From positions 124,001 through 188,000 of the forward strand of contig NZ_NFIU01000002.1 of the NCBI RefSeq assembly GCF_002159535.1: 64,000 nucleotides of DNA. The letters are read 5' to 3'. Below, one piece after another: positions 8,953 through 20,439 of this stretch. Made by a program: the position numbers and the translations under genes. Every line of letters begins with the position of its first letter. Position 1 is the first letter of the stretch. Under the pieces are notes generated by a model that was not told the DNA's origin, ran no database searches, and saw only the letters and a program-made list of their open reading frames with translations. This DNA is from Olsenella sp. An290 (GTDB lineage Bacteria > Actinomycetota > Coriobacteriia > Coriobacteriales > Atopobiaceae).

Positions 8953-9190
8953 TTGCGACTTCGCTTGTGAACCACCCAGCGAGCGGATATCCGCCGTACT
9001 CGGCTGGCCTGTCTCGGCGGCCACTCCGGCGACGCCTACTCGCGCGGCGAGAAGAACGGTCCTCTCGGCGCTTTGGGGCCGCGGCTCGGGGGCGATCTTC
9101 GCCGGGACGCAGCCGCGGGCTCCCACCGTCCCCGCTCTCTCTGGGCCGCGCGCCCCCGGGTACTCTCCCCGTCAACGCCTTGGCTCAGCA
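8914..9190 (-). promoter_or_regulatory. T-box leader of ileS
   Basis: On the minus strand the leader shows T-box features in order: a GAGAGTA stretch, AGAGAG (near 9135), a GGTGGGAGCCCG-like distal region, then GAAGATC whose ATC (9094-9096) fits an isoleucine specifier codon. Next comes GGGTGGTTCAC (8967-8977), the T-box/antiterminator region that pairs with the acceptor end of uncharged tRNA. It ends in the terminator at 8914-8952. Uncharged tRNA-Ile should favour read-through into ileS-lspA-rluD and the glycosyltransferase. The 5' end and promoter are approximate; TACCAT near 9192-9197 is a possible -10. Confidence 0.82.
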
Positions 9191-9249
9191 TGGTAGCACG
9201 GATGCGGACGGAGAGGCGAAATAAGACGAGAAGAACTTGTGGAGCAGAC

Positions 9250-10482
9250 CTAGCCGCTCACCGGGTCATAACTATAAAGTCGCATGCCGTCCCAGTAGTT
9301 CATAATGGTTGTCCCAGCAAAGACGACAGTGCCCTTGGGAGCACGAGTGTTGCCCATGGGATAAATTGCCCATCCAGCGATGTTCTTGAACTTGTCAACG
9401 TAGCCCTCGGAGATGTTACCGACTACCTGCTTCTGCACGCTAATGGTGTTATGGCTGGAGCCAAATTGGCATATCATTTCACGAGCCTCTCCGACCTCAA
9501 GGTCGTCACCCGCGTTATACATAGTACCGCCGGAGACCTTGCTCGCCGTAAGGGCAGAGAAGCTCTGGCAGAAGACCTCACCGTAATCCGGATTGCATTC
9601 CGACTCGTAGTCAAAGGGATTGAGGTAACGAGTCTCGTAGGCATACTCTCTCATATCCCCAAGCGCTGACTCATCCTCTAACGTCACCGGTTGTGACAAC
9701 GGTCCGAACGTCGCGACCTCATACTTCAGGCTGCCCCCGTCATCTAGGATGATGAAGTCGGAGAAGTCGCTGACGTTGTAGAGCGGGATGAGCGAGAACG
9801 CCATACCCGGGGCCTTCTTGCCCGGAGTCGTGTTGGTGAGCGTCACGGAGCAGTCGGTGAAGTCGAAATAGAGGCCCACCTGCCCCGGCTTGCCCTCCGT
9901 CGAGTCGACCGTTATCGCAGGGTTGAGGTCGTAGTCGATGCGATAGGTGTAGCCGTCCCAGTCGGTATAGGTGAACGACCCCTCCCCCGGCTGGCGCAGC
10001 TCGACTGCGCGCTGGGCATCGGCAAGCTTTCGAGCTGCCGCCTCGTAGTCGTCCGACGCCGCCTCGAGCCGCTCGGTCGCCTCGACGAGCTCCTCGGACG
10101 TCTCGGGCTCGTCCCCATAGTCGTCGTGCTCGTTCTGCACTGCCTGAGCGTCCGCAAGCGCGTCCTCGAACGCCTCCAGGGTGTCGGGGTTCTTGACGAC
10201 ACCCGCCTGGAACTCCGCGTCTGCGGCCTGCGCCGACTCGATTGAGTCCTGCAGTGAGAACCAGGACTCCCGAGCGTCGTCATAGGCGGACTCGAAGTCC
10301 TCGCGCGCCTCGTCCAGACCGGAATCCGGAACCTCCGCAGGCATGTCAACAGTGGCTTCCCCACAACCAACGAGCCCCGAGGTCAGGCCGAGGAGCCCCA
10401 GCGCAACCACCGTGCGTCTGGAGACGCCTCCACGCGCGAGTCCGTCAGGCGTCGTGTCCCTCACCATGGCTCCCCCGTCCAT
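9250..10482 (-). CDS. Putative lipoprotein with coiled-coil N-terminal half, unknown function
   Basis: Up to 410 residues. The N-terminus has an RR pair, a hydrophobic stretch (VVALGLLGLTSG) and a lipobox LVGC near residue 40, so it is likely a lipoprotein on the outer face of the membrane. Residues about 55-165 are acidic, alanine-rich and predicted coiled coil. The rest, about 165-410, is a beta-rich domain I do not recognise. A second start at 10467 is possible; the first overlaps the upstream gene by 38 bases. Base composition is lower in GC than the flanks, as in its three upstream neighbours. Confidence 0.8.
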   Translation of the reverse strand: MDGGAMVRDTTPDGLARGGVSRRTVVALGLLGLTSGLVGCGEATVDMPAEVPDSGLDEAREDFESAYDDARESWFSLQDSIESAQAADAEFQAGVVKNPDTLEAFEDALADAQAVQNEHDDYGDEPETSEELVEATERLEAASDDYEAAARKLADAQRAVELRQPGEGSFTYTDWDGYTYRIDYDLNPAITVDSTEGKPGQVGLYFDFTDCSVTLTNTTPGKKAPGMAFSLIPLYNVSDFSDFIILDDGGSLKYEVATFGPLSQPVTLEDESALGDMREYAYETRYLNPFDYESECNPDYGEVFCQSFSALTASKVSGGTMYNAGDDLEVGEAREMICQFGSSHNTISVQKQVVGNISEGYVDKFKNIAGWAIYPMGNTRAPKGTVVFAGTTIMNYWDGMRLYSYDPVSG

Positions 10483-10657
10483 CGTCTATAACCTTGGCCT
10501 CATCTCTCTCGACCGTGTCGGGAGAGTCGGCCTTGCTCGCTGCATCCACAGCGGCGTCCCCGGCACGGTCGACAATTCCGTTCACGATGCTGGCGAGAAC
10601 ATCACGCAGCAGATAGATTGCGACGACCGCCACGATCGCCAGAATCAGCTCTCCCAT
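10445..10657 (-). CDS. Small single-span membrane protein, unknown
   Basis: 70 residues. An N-terminal membrane helix (MGELILAIVAVVAIYLLRDV) is followed by a charged tail. There is no recognised family. GGAG lies only a few bases before the ATG, a weak arrangement. The 3' end overlaps the start of the lipoprotein gene, which suggests coupled translation. It is the third gene of a four-gene set, each with one membrane helix or lipid anchor. Confidence 0.6.
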   Translation of the reverse strand: MGELILAIVAVVAIYLLRDVLASIVNGIVDRAGDAAVDAASKADSPDTVERDEAKVIDDGRGSHGEGHDA

Positions 10658-10670
10658 AGCTCCGGCCCCA

Positions 10671-10850
10671 TCACTTGAGGCGGTCGCTCAGGTTCTCCTC
10701 CTGAGACGGCTCGTACTTGCCGGCGCGCTTGTCGATCTCCTTGCGGGCGGCGTCCATGCCGGCACCCACGCCCTTGCGAATCAGACCCCTCAGCACGGCG
10801 ACTCCAACCACGAACAGTACGATAATGACGATGGGCGGAACGCTCTCCAC
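10671..10850 (-). CDS. Small single-span membrane protein, unknown
   Basis: 59 residues from a GTG at 10848-10850, with AAGGGAG nine bases upstream. A membrane helix (PPIVIIVLFVVGVAVLRGL) is followed by a basic and acidic cytoplasmic-type tail ending near SQEENLSDRLK. Longer in-frame starts would overlap the gene upstream and add Arg/Ser-rich sequence read from its antisense, so I reject them. No family recognised. Confidence 0.6.
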   Translation of the reverse strand: MESVPPIVIIVLFVVGVAVLRGLIRKGVGAGMDAARKEIDKRAGKYEPSQEENLSDRLK

Positions 10851-10896
10851 TTTGAACCACTCCCTTAGCTTCCCTAAGTCACCACGCAAGACTGCC

Positions 10897-11364
10897 TCAA
10901 AGGATGCTGCGCTTGGTGGTGATATCCTCCTTCTGGCTGACGACCTTCGTGTTAGGGTCAAGCGATACGAACATGCGCTCAACGGCCGTGAGGAGGAGGT
11001 TCATCTCCTCCTCGTCGTTCGGGACGCCATACCTGGACTTCCAGTTCGTAAAGCGAAACGTGTAGACGCTCTTCTCGTCCGTCTGCTCGGTGCGCACGAG
11101 CTCTGCTCCGAACGAGCCCTCGAAGACGAGCTTCGCGGCGTTGCCGTGCATGGACTCGCCAGCCCTGGCATGCGGAGCAGAGGCCTTCACCGCGGCGGTG
11201 AACTCGTCATCGGAGACGTGACGCAGCGTGAACGTCTCGGAGTACGCGGCAAAGTCACGGGAGCGGCTGACGGTGCTCCCCTCCTTGCGGTGCTGGACCT
11301 TCTGGTAGAAGCCGATCGCCGCAATCACGAGCGCGATGATGATCGCAATCGTCTTGGCGTCCAT
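10897..11364 (-). CDS. Membrane-anchored protein, unknown
   Basis: 155 residues. The N-terminus (MDAKTIAIIIALVIAAIGFY) is a signal anchor. The remainder is a soluble alpha/beta-like domain without a motif I recognise. The ATG at 11362-11364 follows GAGAGGAGA six bases upstream; an ATG seven codons earlier has no such site. It is the first gene of the leftward cluster ending at 9250. Confidence 0.7.
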   Translation of the reverse strand: MDAKTIAIIIALVIAAIGFYQKVQHRKEGSTVSRSRDFAAYSETFTLRHVSDDEFTAAVKASAPHARAGESMHGNAAKLVFEGSFGAELVRTEQTDEKSVYTFRFTNWKSRYGVPNDEEEMNLLLTAVERMFVSLDPNTKVVSQKEDITTKRSIL

Positions 11365-11430
11365 CAAATCTCCTCTCAACGGCATCTAGGCCAGACTATC
11401 CCTCCCCCGAGCTACCACGTCAAGAGAAAA

Positions 11431-11451
11431 ACGTAAACAAGTTTGTTACGT
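11431..11451. promoter_or_regulatory. Imperfect 21-bp palindrome, candidate operator
   Basis: ACGTAA and TTACGT arms with AA/TT continuing toward the centre give eight of ten pairs across 11431-11451. It lies in an AT-rich patch between the divergent cluster (start 11364) and fbp (start 11605), so it could bind a regulator of either. No direct proof. Confidence 0.35.
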
Positions 11452-11495
11452 CTTTGTGCCCGGGGGACCGGCGCCCCGAGAGCCGCCCGCCGCGT

Positions 11496-11531
11496 CCTTC
11501 TCGCCCTTCTCGCCCTTCTCGCCCTTCTCGC
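11496..11531. repeat. Four tandem copies of a 9-bp unit (CCTTCTCGC)
   Basis: Four exact head-to-tail copies lie in the fbp leader region. The first copy overlaps a GTCCTTCTCG word that recurs between genes throughout the window. Confidence 0.85.
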
Positions 11532-11604
11532 CGAAAACCGGTTGCCGGAATCGTTCCCGGGCGCGCACCATGGGGTGACCACGCGTCGAGAGAAGGGACG
11601 CCGC

Positions 11605-13494
11605 ATGCCAGACCGCAAGTACCTCGAGCTGCTCTCCGAGAAGTTCCCCACGGTGCGCTCCGCATACGCCGAGATCATCAACCTCGAGGCCATCCTCAAC
11701 CTGCCCAAGGGCACCGAGCACTTCGTGTCCGACGTCCACGGCGAGTACGACGCCTTCAAGCACATCCTCAACAACTGCTCGGGCGTCATCCGCGAGCGCG
11801 TGGCCGCCACCTTCCGCTTTGAGCTCACCCACGACGAGCAGGCGGACCTCTGCACGCTCATCTACTACCCGCACCGCAAGCTGCGACGCCTGCGCTCCGC
11901 CGGCACCACGACGCCGGAGTGGTACGCGATCACGCTCATGCGGCTCGTCCGCCTGGCGCGCTACCTCTCCGACTCCTACACGCGCTCCAAGGTCCGCAAG
12001 GCCATGCCGCCCGAGTACGCCTACATCATCGACGAGCTCCTCCACGCCGCGCCCGGCGAGCGCGACGAGCGCCAGCGCTACCACCAGCGCATCATCGACA
12101 CGATCGTGGACACGGGCTCGGCGGACGACTTCATCGTGAGCCTCGCCTCGCTGATCAAGCGCCTCGCCGTGGACCACCTCCACCTCGTGGGGGACGTCTT
12201 CGACCGGGGCGCCCACGCCGACAAGATCTTGGACAGCCTCATGGGGTACCACTCCGTCGACCTCCAGTGGGGCAACCACGACATCGTCTGGATGGGCGCG
12301 GCGGCCGGCTCGGCCACGTGCCTGGCCGCCGTGATCCGCAACAACATCCGCTACGACTCGCTCAAGATCCTCGAGAGCACCTACGGCGTCTCCCTGCGCG
12401 AGCTGGCGCTCTTCGCCGAGGCGACGTACTCGGCGGACGACGCCATGACGCCGATGGAGAAGGCCATCTCGGCCATCCTCTTCAAGCTCGAGGGCCAGAC
12501 CATCGAGCGCCACCCCAACTGGCACATGGAGGACCGCCTGCTCCTCCGGCACGTTGACCCGGCCCGCGGCGTGGCGCGCGTGGGCGAGAGGGACCGCGAG
12601 CTCGTCACGCGGGACTTCCCCACCCTTGACCCGCGCGACCCCCACGCGCTCTCCGAGGACGAGACCCTCGTCATGGACAACCTGCTGGAGGCCGTGCGCA
12701 CCTCCTACAAGCTGCAGGCGCACGTGAGCTTCCTCTACGAGCGCGGCAGCGCCTACCTCGTCCACAACGACGACGTGCTCTTCCACGCCTGCGTCCCCAT
12801 GAACGAGGACGGGACCTTCCACCCCGTGATCCACCAGGGGCGGCCGCTCGCCGGCAAGGCCTACTACGACTACGCCGACCGCCTCGCCCGGCGCGCCTGG
12901 CACGAGCACGACGAGGTCTCGCTCGACTGGATGTGGTACCTGTGGTGCGGGCGCTACTCGCCGCTCTCGGGCCGCGTGATGAAGACCTTCGAGCGGACCT
13001 ACCTCCGCGACCGCTCGACCTGGGCGGAGCCGCGCGACCCCTACTACGCGCTCACCGACGACCCGGCGGTGTGCCGGCGCATCCTCGAGGAGTTCGGCGC
13101 CGACCCCGAGCGCGGCCACATCATCAACGGCCACACGCCCGTCCACGCCGCCGAGGGCGAGAAGGCCGTGCGGGCCGGCGGGCGCCTCGTCGTCATAGAC
13201 GGGGGCTTCTGCCAGGCCTACCACAAGACGACGGGCATCGCCGGCTACACGCTCATCTCGGACCCGCGCGGCATGCGCATCAAGGCGCACCGGCCGTTCG
13301 GCTCGATCGCCGACGTGCTCGACCTCAACGCCGACATCATGAGCGACGACGACCGCTTCGAGCTCGAGCCGCGCCCGCTCACGATCGGCGACACCGACAC
13401 CGGCGCCGACATCCGCGAGCAGATCTCTGACCTGCGGGCGCTGCTCGAGGCCTACCGCACAGGAGAGCTCCCCGAGCGCGCGGCGCGCCCGTAG
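11605..13494 (+). CDS. fbp: Fructose-1,6-bisphosphatase, class III
   Basis: 629 residues, close to the Firmicutes-type class III enzyme. It has metallophosphatase signatures: FVSDVHGEYDAFKHIL near residue 50, HLVGDVFDRGAHADKI near 200, and WGNHD near 225, which bind the metals. It hydrolyses fructose-1,6-bisphosphate in gluconeogenesis. The ATG at 11605 follows GAGAAGGGA; a longer in-frame reading would add Ala/Arg/Leu-rich sequence translated from the CTTCTCGCC tandem repeats, so it is rejected. Transcribed alone and divergent from the small membrane cluster. Confidence 0.95.
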   Translation: MPDRKYLELLSEKFPTVRSAYAEIINLEAILNLPKGTEHFVSDVHGEYDAFKHILNNCSGVIRERVAATFRFELTHDEQADLCTLIYYPHRKLRRLRSAGTTTPEWYAITLMRLVRLARYLSDSYTRSKVRKAMPPEYAYIIDELLHAAPGERDERQRYHQRIIDTIVDTGSADDFIVSLASLIKRLAVDHLHLVGDVFDRGAHADKILDSLMGYHSVDLQWGNHDIVWMGAAAGSATCLAAVIRNNIRYDSLKILESTYGVSLRELALFAEATYSADDAMTPMEKAISAILFKLEGQTIERHPNWHMEDRLLLRHVDPARGVARVGERDRELVTRDFPTLDPRDPHALSEDETLVMDNLLEAVRTSYKLQAHVSFLYERGSAYLVHNDDVLFHACVPMNEDGTFHPVIHQGRPLAGKAYYDYADRLARRAWHEHDEVSLDWMWYLWCGRYSPLSGRVMKTFERTYLRDRSTWAEPRDPYYALTDDPAVCRRILEEFGADPERGHIINGHTPVHAAEGEKAVRAGGRLVVIDGGFCQAYHKTTGIAGYTLISDPRGMRIKAHRPFGSIADVLDLNADIMSDDDRFELEPRPLTIGDTDTGADIREQISDLRALLEAYRTGELPERAARP

Positions 13495-13551
13495 CGCCCG
13501 GCGGGGCGCCGCCGGCGCCGGATGCTGGCCCGACGCCGGATGCTGAGGTTT

Positions 13552-13579
13552 TTGTTGCCGGCGCAACGTCTGGGATAAT
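13552..13579 (+). promoter_or_regulatory. Promoter of ftsH
   Basis: TTGTTG (13552-13557) and GATAAT (13574-13579) are separated by 16 bases, a good sigma-70-type pair. The preceding bases hold two direct copies of CGCCGGATGCTG. Confidence 0.55.
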
Positions 13580-13652
13580 CTGGGTATCAGTGACGCATGG
13601 GCCGGCCCGTCCGCGGTCGGCCGTCGCAGCGAGACGAAGGGCAATCCACACG

Positions 13653-15557
<1,905 letters not shown>

Positions 15558-15570
15558 CGGCACCGCAAAG

Positions 15571-15652
15571 CCGCAAAAAACGGAGAGACTGGCCCTCACC
15601 GCTCACTGCTTCGCAGAAGTCGCGCGAGGGCCGGTCTCTCCGTTTTTTGCGG
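15571..15652. terminator. Bidirectional terminator between ftsH and the RNA methyltransferase
   Basis: 27-base arms at 15571-15597 and 15626-15652 pair with one mismatch. The arms start and end in A6/T6 runs, so the hairpin can terminate both convergent genes. Confidence 0.85.
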
Positions 15653-15665
15653 CGGAGCCGCGGCC

Positions 15666-16484
15666 TCAGCGGAAGAGCTGCCAGAAGGCGACGGCCGAGC
15701 TGGCGGCGACGTTCAGGGAGTCCACGCCGTGGGCCATGGGGATGACGACGGAGCGGTCGCAGGCGTCGAGCGCGGCGCGGGAGAGCCCGTAGCCCTCGCT
15801 GCCAAAGAGCAGCGCCCGGCGCCCGGGCTCCGCGAGCGACGGGTCGTCTATGGGGACGGCGTCGGGCTCGAGCGCCATGGCCAGGCACGAGAAGCCGCGC
15901 TCGCGGAGCTCCCCCAGGGTGCCGCGCGGCCAGGCGTCCGCGGCGCAGCGCGCCCAGGGCACCTGGAACACCGTGCCCATGGACACGCGGACGCTCCGGC
16001 GGCAGAGCGGGTCGGCGCAGCGGGGCGAGAGGATCACGGCGTCGGCGCCGAGCGCGGCGGCGGAGCGGAAGAGCGCGCCCACGTTGGTGACGTCGACGAG
16101 GTCCTCGAGGACGGCGACACTCCGGGCCCCCTCCACGACCTCGGCGACCGTGCGCTCCGGAGGGCGGCGCATGGCGCAGAGAAACCCGCGCGTGACCCGA
16201 TACCCGCAGAGCCGCTCCAGCTGCTCGCGCGGCAGGACGTAGGCGGGGACGTCCGGGCCCGCGGCCTCGAGGAGCGCGGAGCACGAGACGAGCTGCCGCT
16301 CGTCAGCGAGAAACGCCAGCGGCTCGACGCCCGCGCCCAGTGCCACCTCAACCGCGATGCGCGACTCGGCCACGAGGACGCCACGCCCGGCCTCGAGCGC
16401 GCCCCTCAGCTGATGGTCCGTCAACCGCGCGAAGACGTCCAGCCGAGCGTCCTCGATCGAGTCGAGCCTCACGATTTCCGCCAT
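15666..16484 (-). CDS. TrmH/SpoU-family RNA 2'-O-methyltransferase
   Basis: 272 residues. The C-terminal SPOUT fold shows all three family motifs: NVGALFRSAAALGADAV, LLFGSEGYGLS and IPMAHGVDSLNVAASSAV. The N-terminal third is the substrate-binding extension typical of RNA methyltransferases rather than the short TrmL type. It should methylate a ribose in rRNA or tRNA using S-adenosylmethionine; the site is unknown. Monocistronic, convergent with ftsH. Confidence 0.88.
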   Translation of the reverse strand: MAEIVRLDSIEDARLDVFARLTDHQLRGALEAGRGVLVAESRIAVEVALGAGVEPLAFLADERQLVSCSALLEAAGPDVPAYVLPREQLERLCGYRVTRGFLCAMRRPPERTVAEVVEGARSVAVLEDLVDVTNVGALFRSAAALGADAVILSPRCADPLCRRSVRVSMGTVFQVPWARCAADAWPRGTLGELRERGFSCLAMALEPDAVPIDDPSLAEPGRRALLFGSEGYGLSRAALDACDRSVVIPMAHGVDSLNVAASSAVAFWQLFR

Positions 16485-16593
16485 GTGTCCCCCTCAAGTT
16501 GTGACGTCTGCGCGCGGAGGTCGTGCGCGCCCACCGTCTAGGGTACGATAACAAGGCTGTACCGCCGATGCACGCGCACTCACGAGGTGAACC

Positions 16594-18039
16594 ATGCCCA
16601 GCCACATGAACGTCGAAGCCCAGCCCGAGCGCCCGAGGAGCAGGCTCGTCTGGATCGTCCCTCTGGCCATCCTCGGCGTGCTCGTCGCCGCCTACGCCAT
16701 AGGCGCGGCCGTCTTCTCGACCCGCTTTCTTCCCGGCACCACCCTCGACGGCCAGGACGTCTCCCTGATGACGCTCGACGCCGTCGCGGCGCAGAAGGCC
16801 GACGACCTCGCCGGCTTCCAGACGCACGTCTCCGGCGACGGCGTTGACCTCAGCCTCACCGGCGCCGAGATCGGCCTTGCCTACGACGGCGACGCCTACG
16901 CCCGCGACGCCCTGCGCCAGGCCCCCGCCTGGGCCTGGCCCTACGAGCTCGCGCGCACCCGCTCCATCAGCGCGGAGGCCCCCGTCGTCTACGACCGCGA
17001 CGCCATCGTCGCGCTCGTCCAGCCCTTCGTCGACGCCGCCTCCCAGAAGGAGGCCGAGGCCGCCGGCTCGGGCATCGCCTACGACCCCGTCTCCGGGACC
17101 TTCACCTACGAGGCGAGCATCATCGCCCAGTTCCTCGACCCCGAGGCCGCGGCAGACGCCATCGGGGCCGGCCTCGAGGCCCTCGAGCCGGAAATCTTGC
17201 TCGGGCCCGACCAGCTCGTCTCCGGCGGCGACGCGCTCGACGCGGCCACGGCTGCCGCGAACGCCTATCTCGGCGCGGCGCCCACCCAGCTCACCGTGAA
17301 CGGCCAGGCCGTGCTCGAGCTCGGGCGCGACACCATCGCCTCGTGGGTCAGCATCGGCGACGACCTGAGCGTCTCGCTCAACCAGGAGGCCCTCTCCCAG
17401 TGGGTCGCGGACAACGTCGGCGCCCTCGACACCGCGGGCCGCGAGCGCACCTACACGCGCGCCGACGGCAAGCAGGTAAGCGTCTCGGGCGGCTCCTACG
17501 GCCTTGTCACCAACGAGGACGAGACCGTGACGGCCCTTGCCGGCGCCCTCGCCGCGGGCGCGCCGAGCACCCTGGAGATCCCCCTCAAGCAGTCCCCCCA
17601 GACCGCCCCCGACGCGGGCGGCCGCGACTGGGGCAACCGCTACGTGGACATCGACCTCTCCGAGCAGCACGTCCGCATGTACGATGACGCGGGGGCGCTC
17701 GTCTGGGAGTCCGACTGCGTCACCGGCGACGCGAGCAAGGGCTACGACACCCCGACGGGCGTCTACACCATGAACCAGAACCGCGCCTCCGGAAACGTGG
17801 AGCTGCGCGGCAAGATCGACCCTGAGACCAACGAGCCCGAGTACATCAGCTACGTCGAGTACTGGATGCCCTTCATCGGCAACTCCTACGCCCTGCACGA
17901 CGCAAGCTGGCGCGGGAGCTTCGGCGGCACCATCTACCAGTGGAACGGCAGCCACGGCTGCGTGAACCTCCCCACCGGCAAGGCGGCCGAGCTCTACGGG
18001 CTCTGCCAGGTCGGCGACGTCGTGGTGGTCCACTACTAG
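16594..18039 (+). CDS. L,D-transpeptidase (YkuD domain) with N-terminal peptidoglycan-binding-like region
   Basis: 481 residues. A short cytoplasmic N-terminus and one membrane helix (about 22-45) place the rest outside. A central VanW/YoaR-type region is followed by a YkuD domain (about 350-481) with the catalytic SHGCVNLP motif; the histidine near LHDAS is also present. It cross-links peptidoglycan stems through meso- or L-residue positions by L,D linkages, or attaches proteins. The ATG follows GAGGTGAACC. A terminator hairpin closes the gene. Confidence 0.9.
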   Translation: MPSHMNVEAQPERPRSRLVWIVPLAILGVLVAAYAIGAAVFSTRFLPGTTLDGQDVSLMTLDAVAAQKADDLAGFQTHVSGDGVDLSLTGAEIGLAYDGDAYARDALRQAPAWAWPYELARTRSISAEAPVVYDRDAIVALVQPFVDAASQKEAEAAGSGIAYDPVSGTFTYEASIIAQFLDPEAAADAIGAGLEALEPEILLGPDQLVSGGDALDAATAAANAYLGAAPTQLTVNGQAVLELGRDTIASWVSIGDDLSVSLNQEALSQWVADNVGALDTAGRERTYTRADGKQVSVSGGSYGLVTNEDETVTALAGALAAGAPSTLEIPLKQSPQTAPDAGGRDWGNRYVDIDLSEQHVRMYDDAGALVWESDCVTGDASKGYDTPTGVYTMNQNRASGNVELRGKIDPETNEPEYISYVEYWMPFIGNSYALHDASWRGSFGGTIYQWNGSHGCVNLPTGKAAELYGLCQVGDVVVVHY

Positions 18040-18067
18040 CCGCGCGTCCTTCTCGCCAGAAAAAGGG

Positions 18068-18114
18068 AGGGGGCGGCACGGGCCCGACGCTCGTCGGGTC
18101 TCGTGCCGCCCCCT
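18068..18114. terminator. Terminator hairpin between L,D-transpeptidase and ffh
   Basis: AGGGGGCGGCACGGG..CGAC (18068-18088) pairs with 18093-18114 around a GCTC loop. It lies between convergent genes; an A-run on the left would be a T-run for ffh. Confidence 0.7.
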
Positions 18115-18163
18115 CGTCACATGGAGCGGGAAAGAAGGGCCCGGGCGGCACCCGGGCGGCGCC

Positions 18164-19537
18164 CTAGAACGGCAGCTTTCCGCCGCCCATGTTGCGCATC
18201 ATCTGCTGCATGGCGCGCCGGCCCTTCTTGCCGCCGCCCTGGGCGGCGAGGCCGCGCATCTTGCCCATCATCTTGTTCATCTCGTCCCACTGCTTGATGA
18301 GCTGGTTCACCTCCTGGACGCTGCGGCCGGAGCCGCTCGCGATGCGCCGGCGGCGCTGGCCGTTTATGATCTTGGGGCGGGCGCGCTCCTCGCGCGTCAT
18401 GGAGTGAATGATGGCCTCGATGCGCGTGAGCTGGGAGTCGTCGGCAGCCTGGGGCATCTGCGCCATGGCGCGCTCCATGCCCGGGATCATGCCCATGATC
18501 TTGGCGAGGCCGCCCATCTTGCGGATCTGCTGCATCTGGGCGAGCAGGTCGTCCATCGTGAACCCCTCGCGCAGCATCCGCTCCGCGTCCTCGATCTGCT
18601 GCTCGTCGGCGACCTTCTGGGCCTGCTCGATGATGCCCACCACGTCGCCCATGCCCAGGATGCGCTTGGCCATGCGGTCGGGGTGGAAGACCTCGAGGGA
18701 GTCCGGCTTCTCCCCCATCGAGACGAACTTGATCGGCTTGCCCGTGACCTCGCGCACGGAGAGCGCGCCGCCGCCGCGGGCGTCGCCGTCGAGCTTGGAC
18801 ATGATCACGCCGTCAAAGTCAACGCGGTTGGCGAACTCCGTGACCACGTTCACGATGTCCTGGCCGGTCATGGCGTCCACGACCATGAGGATCTGGTCGG
18901 GCTTGACCGCGTGCTTGATGGCCACGGCCTCCTGCATCATCTCCTCGTCGATCTGGAGGCGTCCCGCGGTGTCCACGATCACGATGTCGTTCAGGTGGTC
19001 GACGGCCTCGCGAATGGAGGCCGACGCCACGGCCACGGCGTCCCTCCCGTCGCCGCGGAAGACCGAGACCCCGATCTCGCCGCCCAGCGTGGCGAGCTGG
19101 TCGGCGGCGGCCGGTCGGTGCGTGTCGCACGCGGCCAGAAGCGGGCTGTGGCCCTGGCTCTTGAGCAGGTAGGCGAGCTTGGCCGCGGCCGTGGTCTTGC
19201 CCGAGCCCTGCAGGCCCACGAGCATGATCACGTTGGGCGTGCGGTTCTGGGCGAGCGTGAGCTTGGAGTCCGTGGAGCCGAGAAGGGAGGTCAGCTCGTC
19301 GAGGACGATGCGCACGACGTTTTGCGCCGGCGTGAGCGAGTCGAGGACCTCGGCGTCGAGGCACTTCTCCTTGCAGCGGCCGACAAAGCCCTTGACCACG
19401 CGGTAGTTGACGTCGGCCTCGAGGAGCGCCATGCGGATCTCGCGCATGGCGACGTTGATGTCGTCCTCCGTGAGGCGGCCCTTGCCGCGAAGGCGCTCGA
19501 AGGTGTCCTGGAGGCGGTCGGAGAGAGAGTTGAACAT
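18164..19537 (-). CDS. ffh: Signal recognition particle protein Ffh
   Basis: 457 residues. The NG GTPase domain has GLQGSGKTT (G1), DTAGRLQID (G3) and TKLDGDARGG (G4/G5 region). The C-terminal M domain is methionine-rich (MMGKMRGL, MQQMMRNMGGG) and binds SRP RNA and signal sequences. It delivers nascent membrane proteins to FtsY. It starts three bases after the ftsY stop, an arrangement that keeps both SRP partners in one transcript with smc. Confidence 0.97.
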   Translation of the reverse strand: MFNSLSDRLQDTFERLRGKGRLTEDDINVAMREIRMALLEADVNYRVVKGFVGRCKEKCLDAEVLDSLTPAQNVVRIVLDELTSLLGSTDSKLTLAQNRTPNVIMLVGLQGSGKTTAAAKLAYLLKSQGHSPLLAACDTHRPAAADQLATLGGEIGVSVFRGDGRDAVAVASASIREAVDHLNDIVIVDTAGRLQIDEEMMQEAVAIKHAVKPDQILMVVDAMTGQDIVNVVTEFANRVDFDGVIMSKLDGDARGGGALSVREVTGKPIKFVSMGEKPDSLEVFHPDRMAKRILGMGDVVGIIEQAQKVADEQQIEDAERMLREGFTMDDLLAQMQQIRKMGGLAKIMGMIPGMERAMAQMPQAADDSQLTRIEAIIHSMTREERARPKIINGQRRRRIASGSGRSVQEVNQLIKQWDEMNKMMGKMRGLAAQGGGKKGRRAMQQMMRNMGGGKLPF

Positions 19538-19539
19538 GG

Positions 19540-20439
<900 letters not shown>

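Noticed and set aside
6054-9224. Plus-strand open frame of about 1056 codons
   Set aside because: Fully antisense to ileS and its T-box leader; composition (Val/Leu/Gly/His) is typical of a shadow frame.
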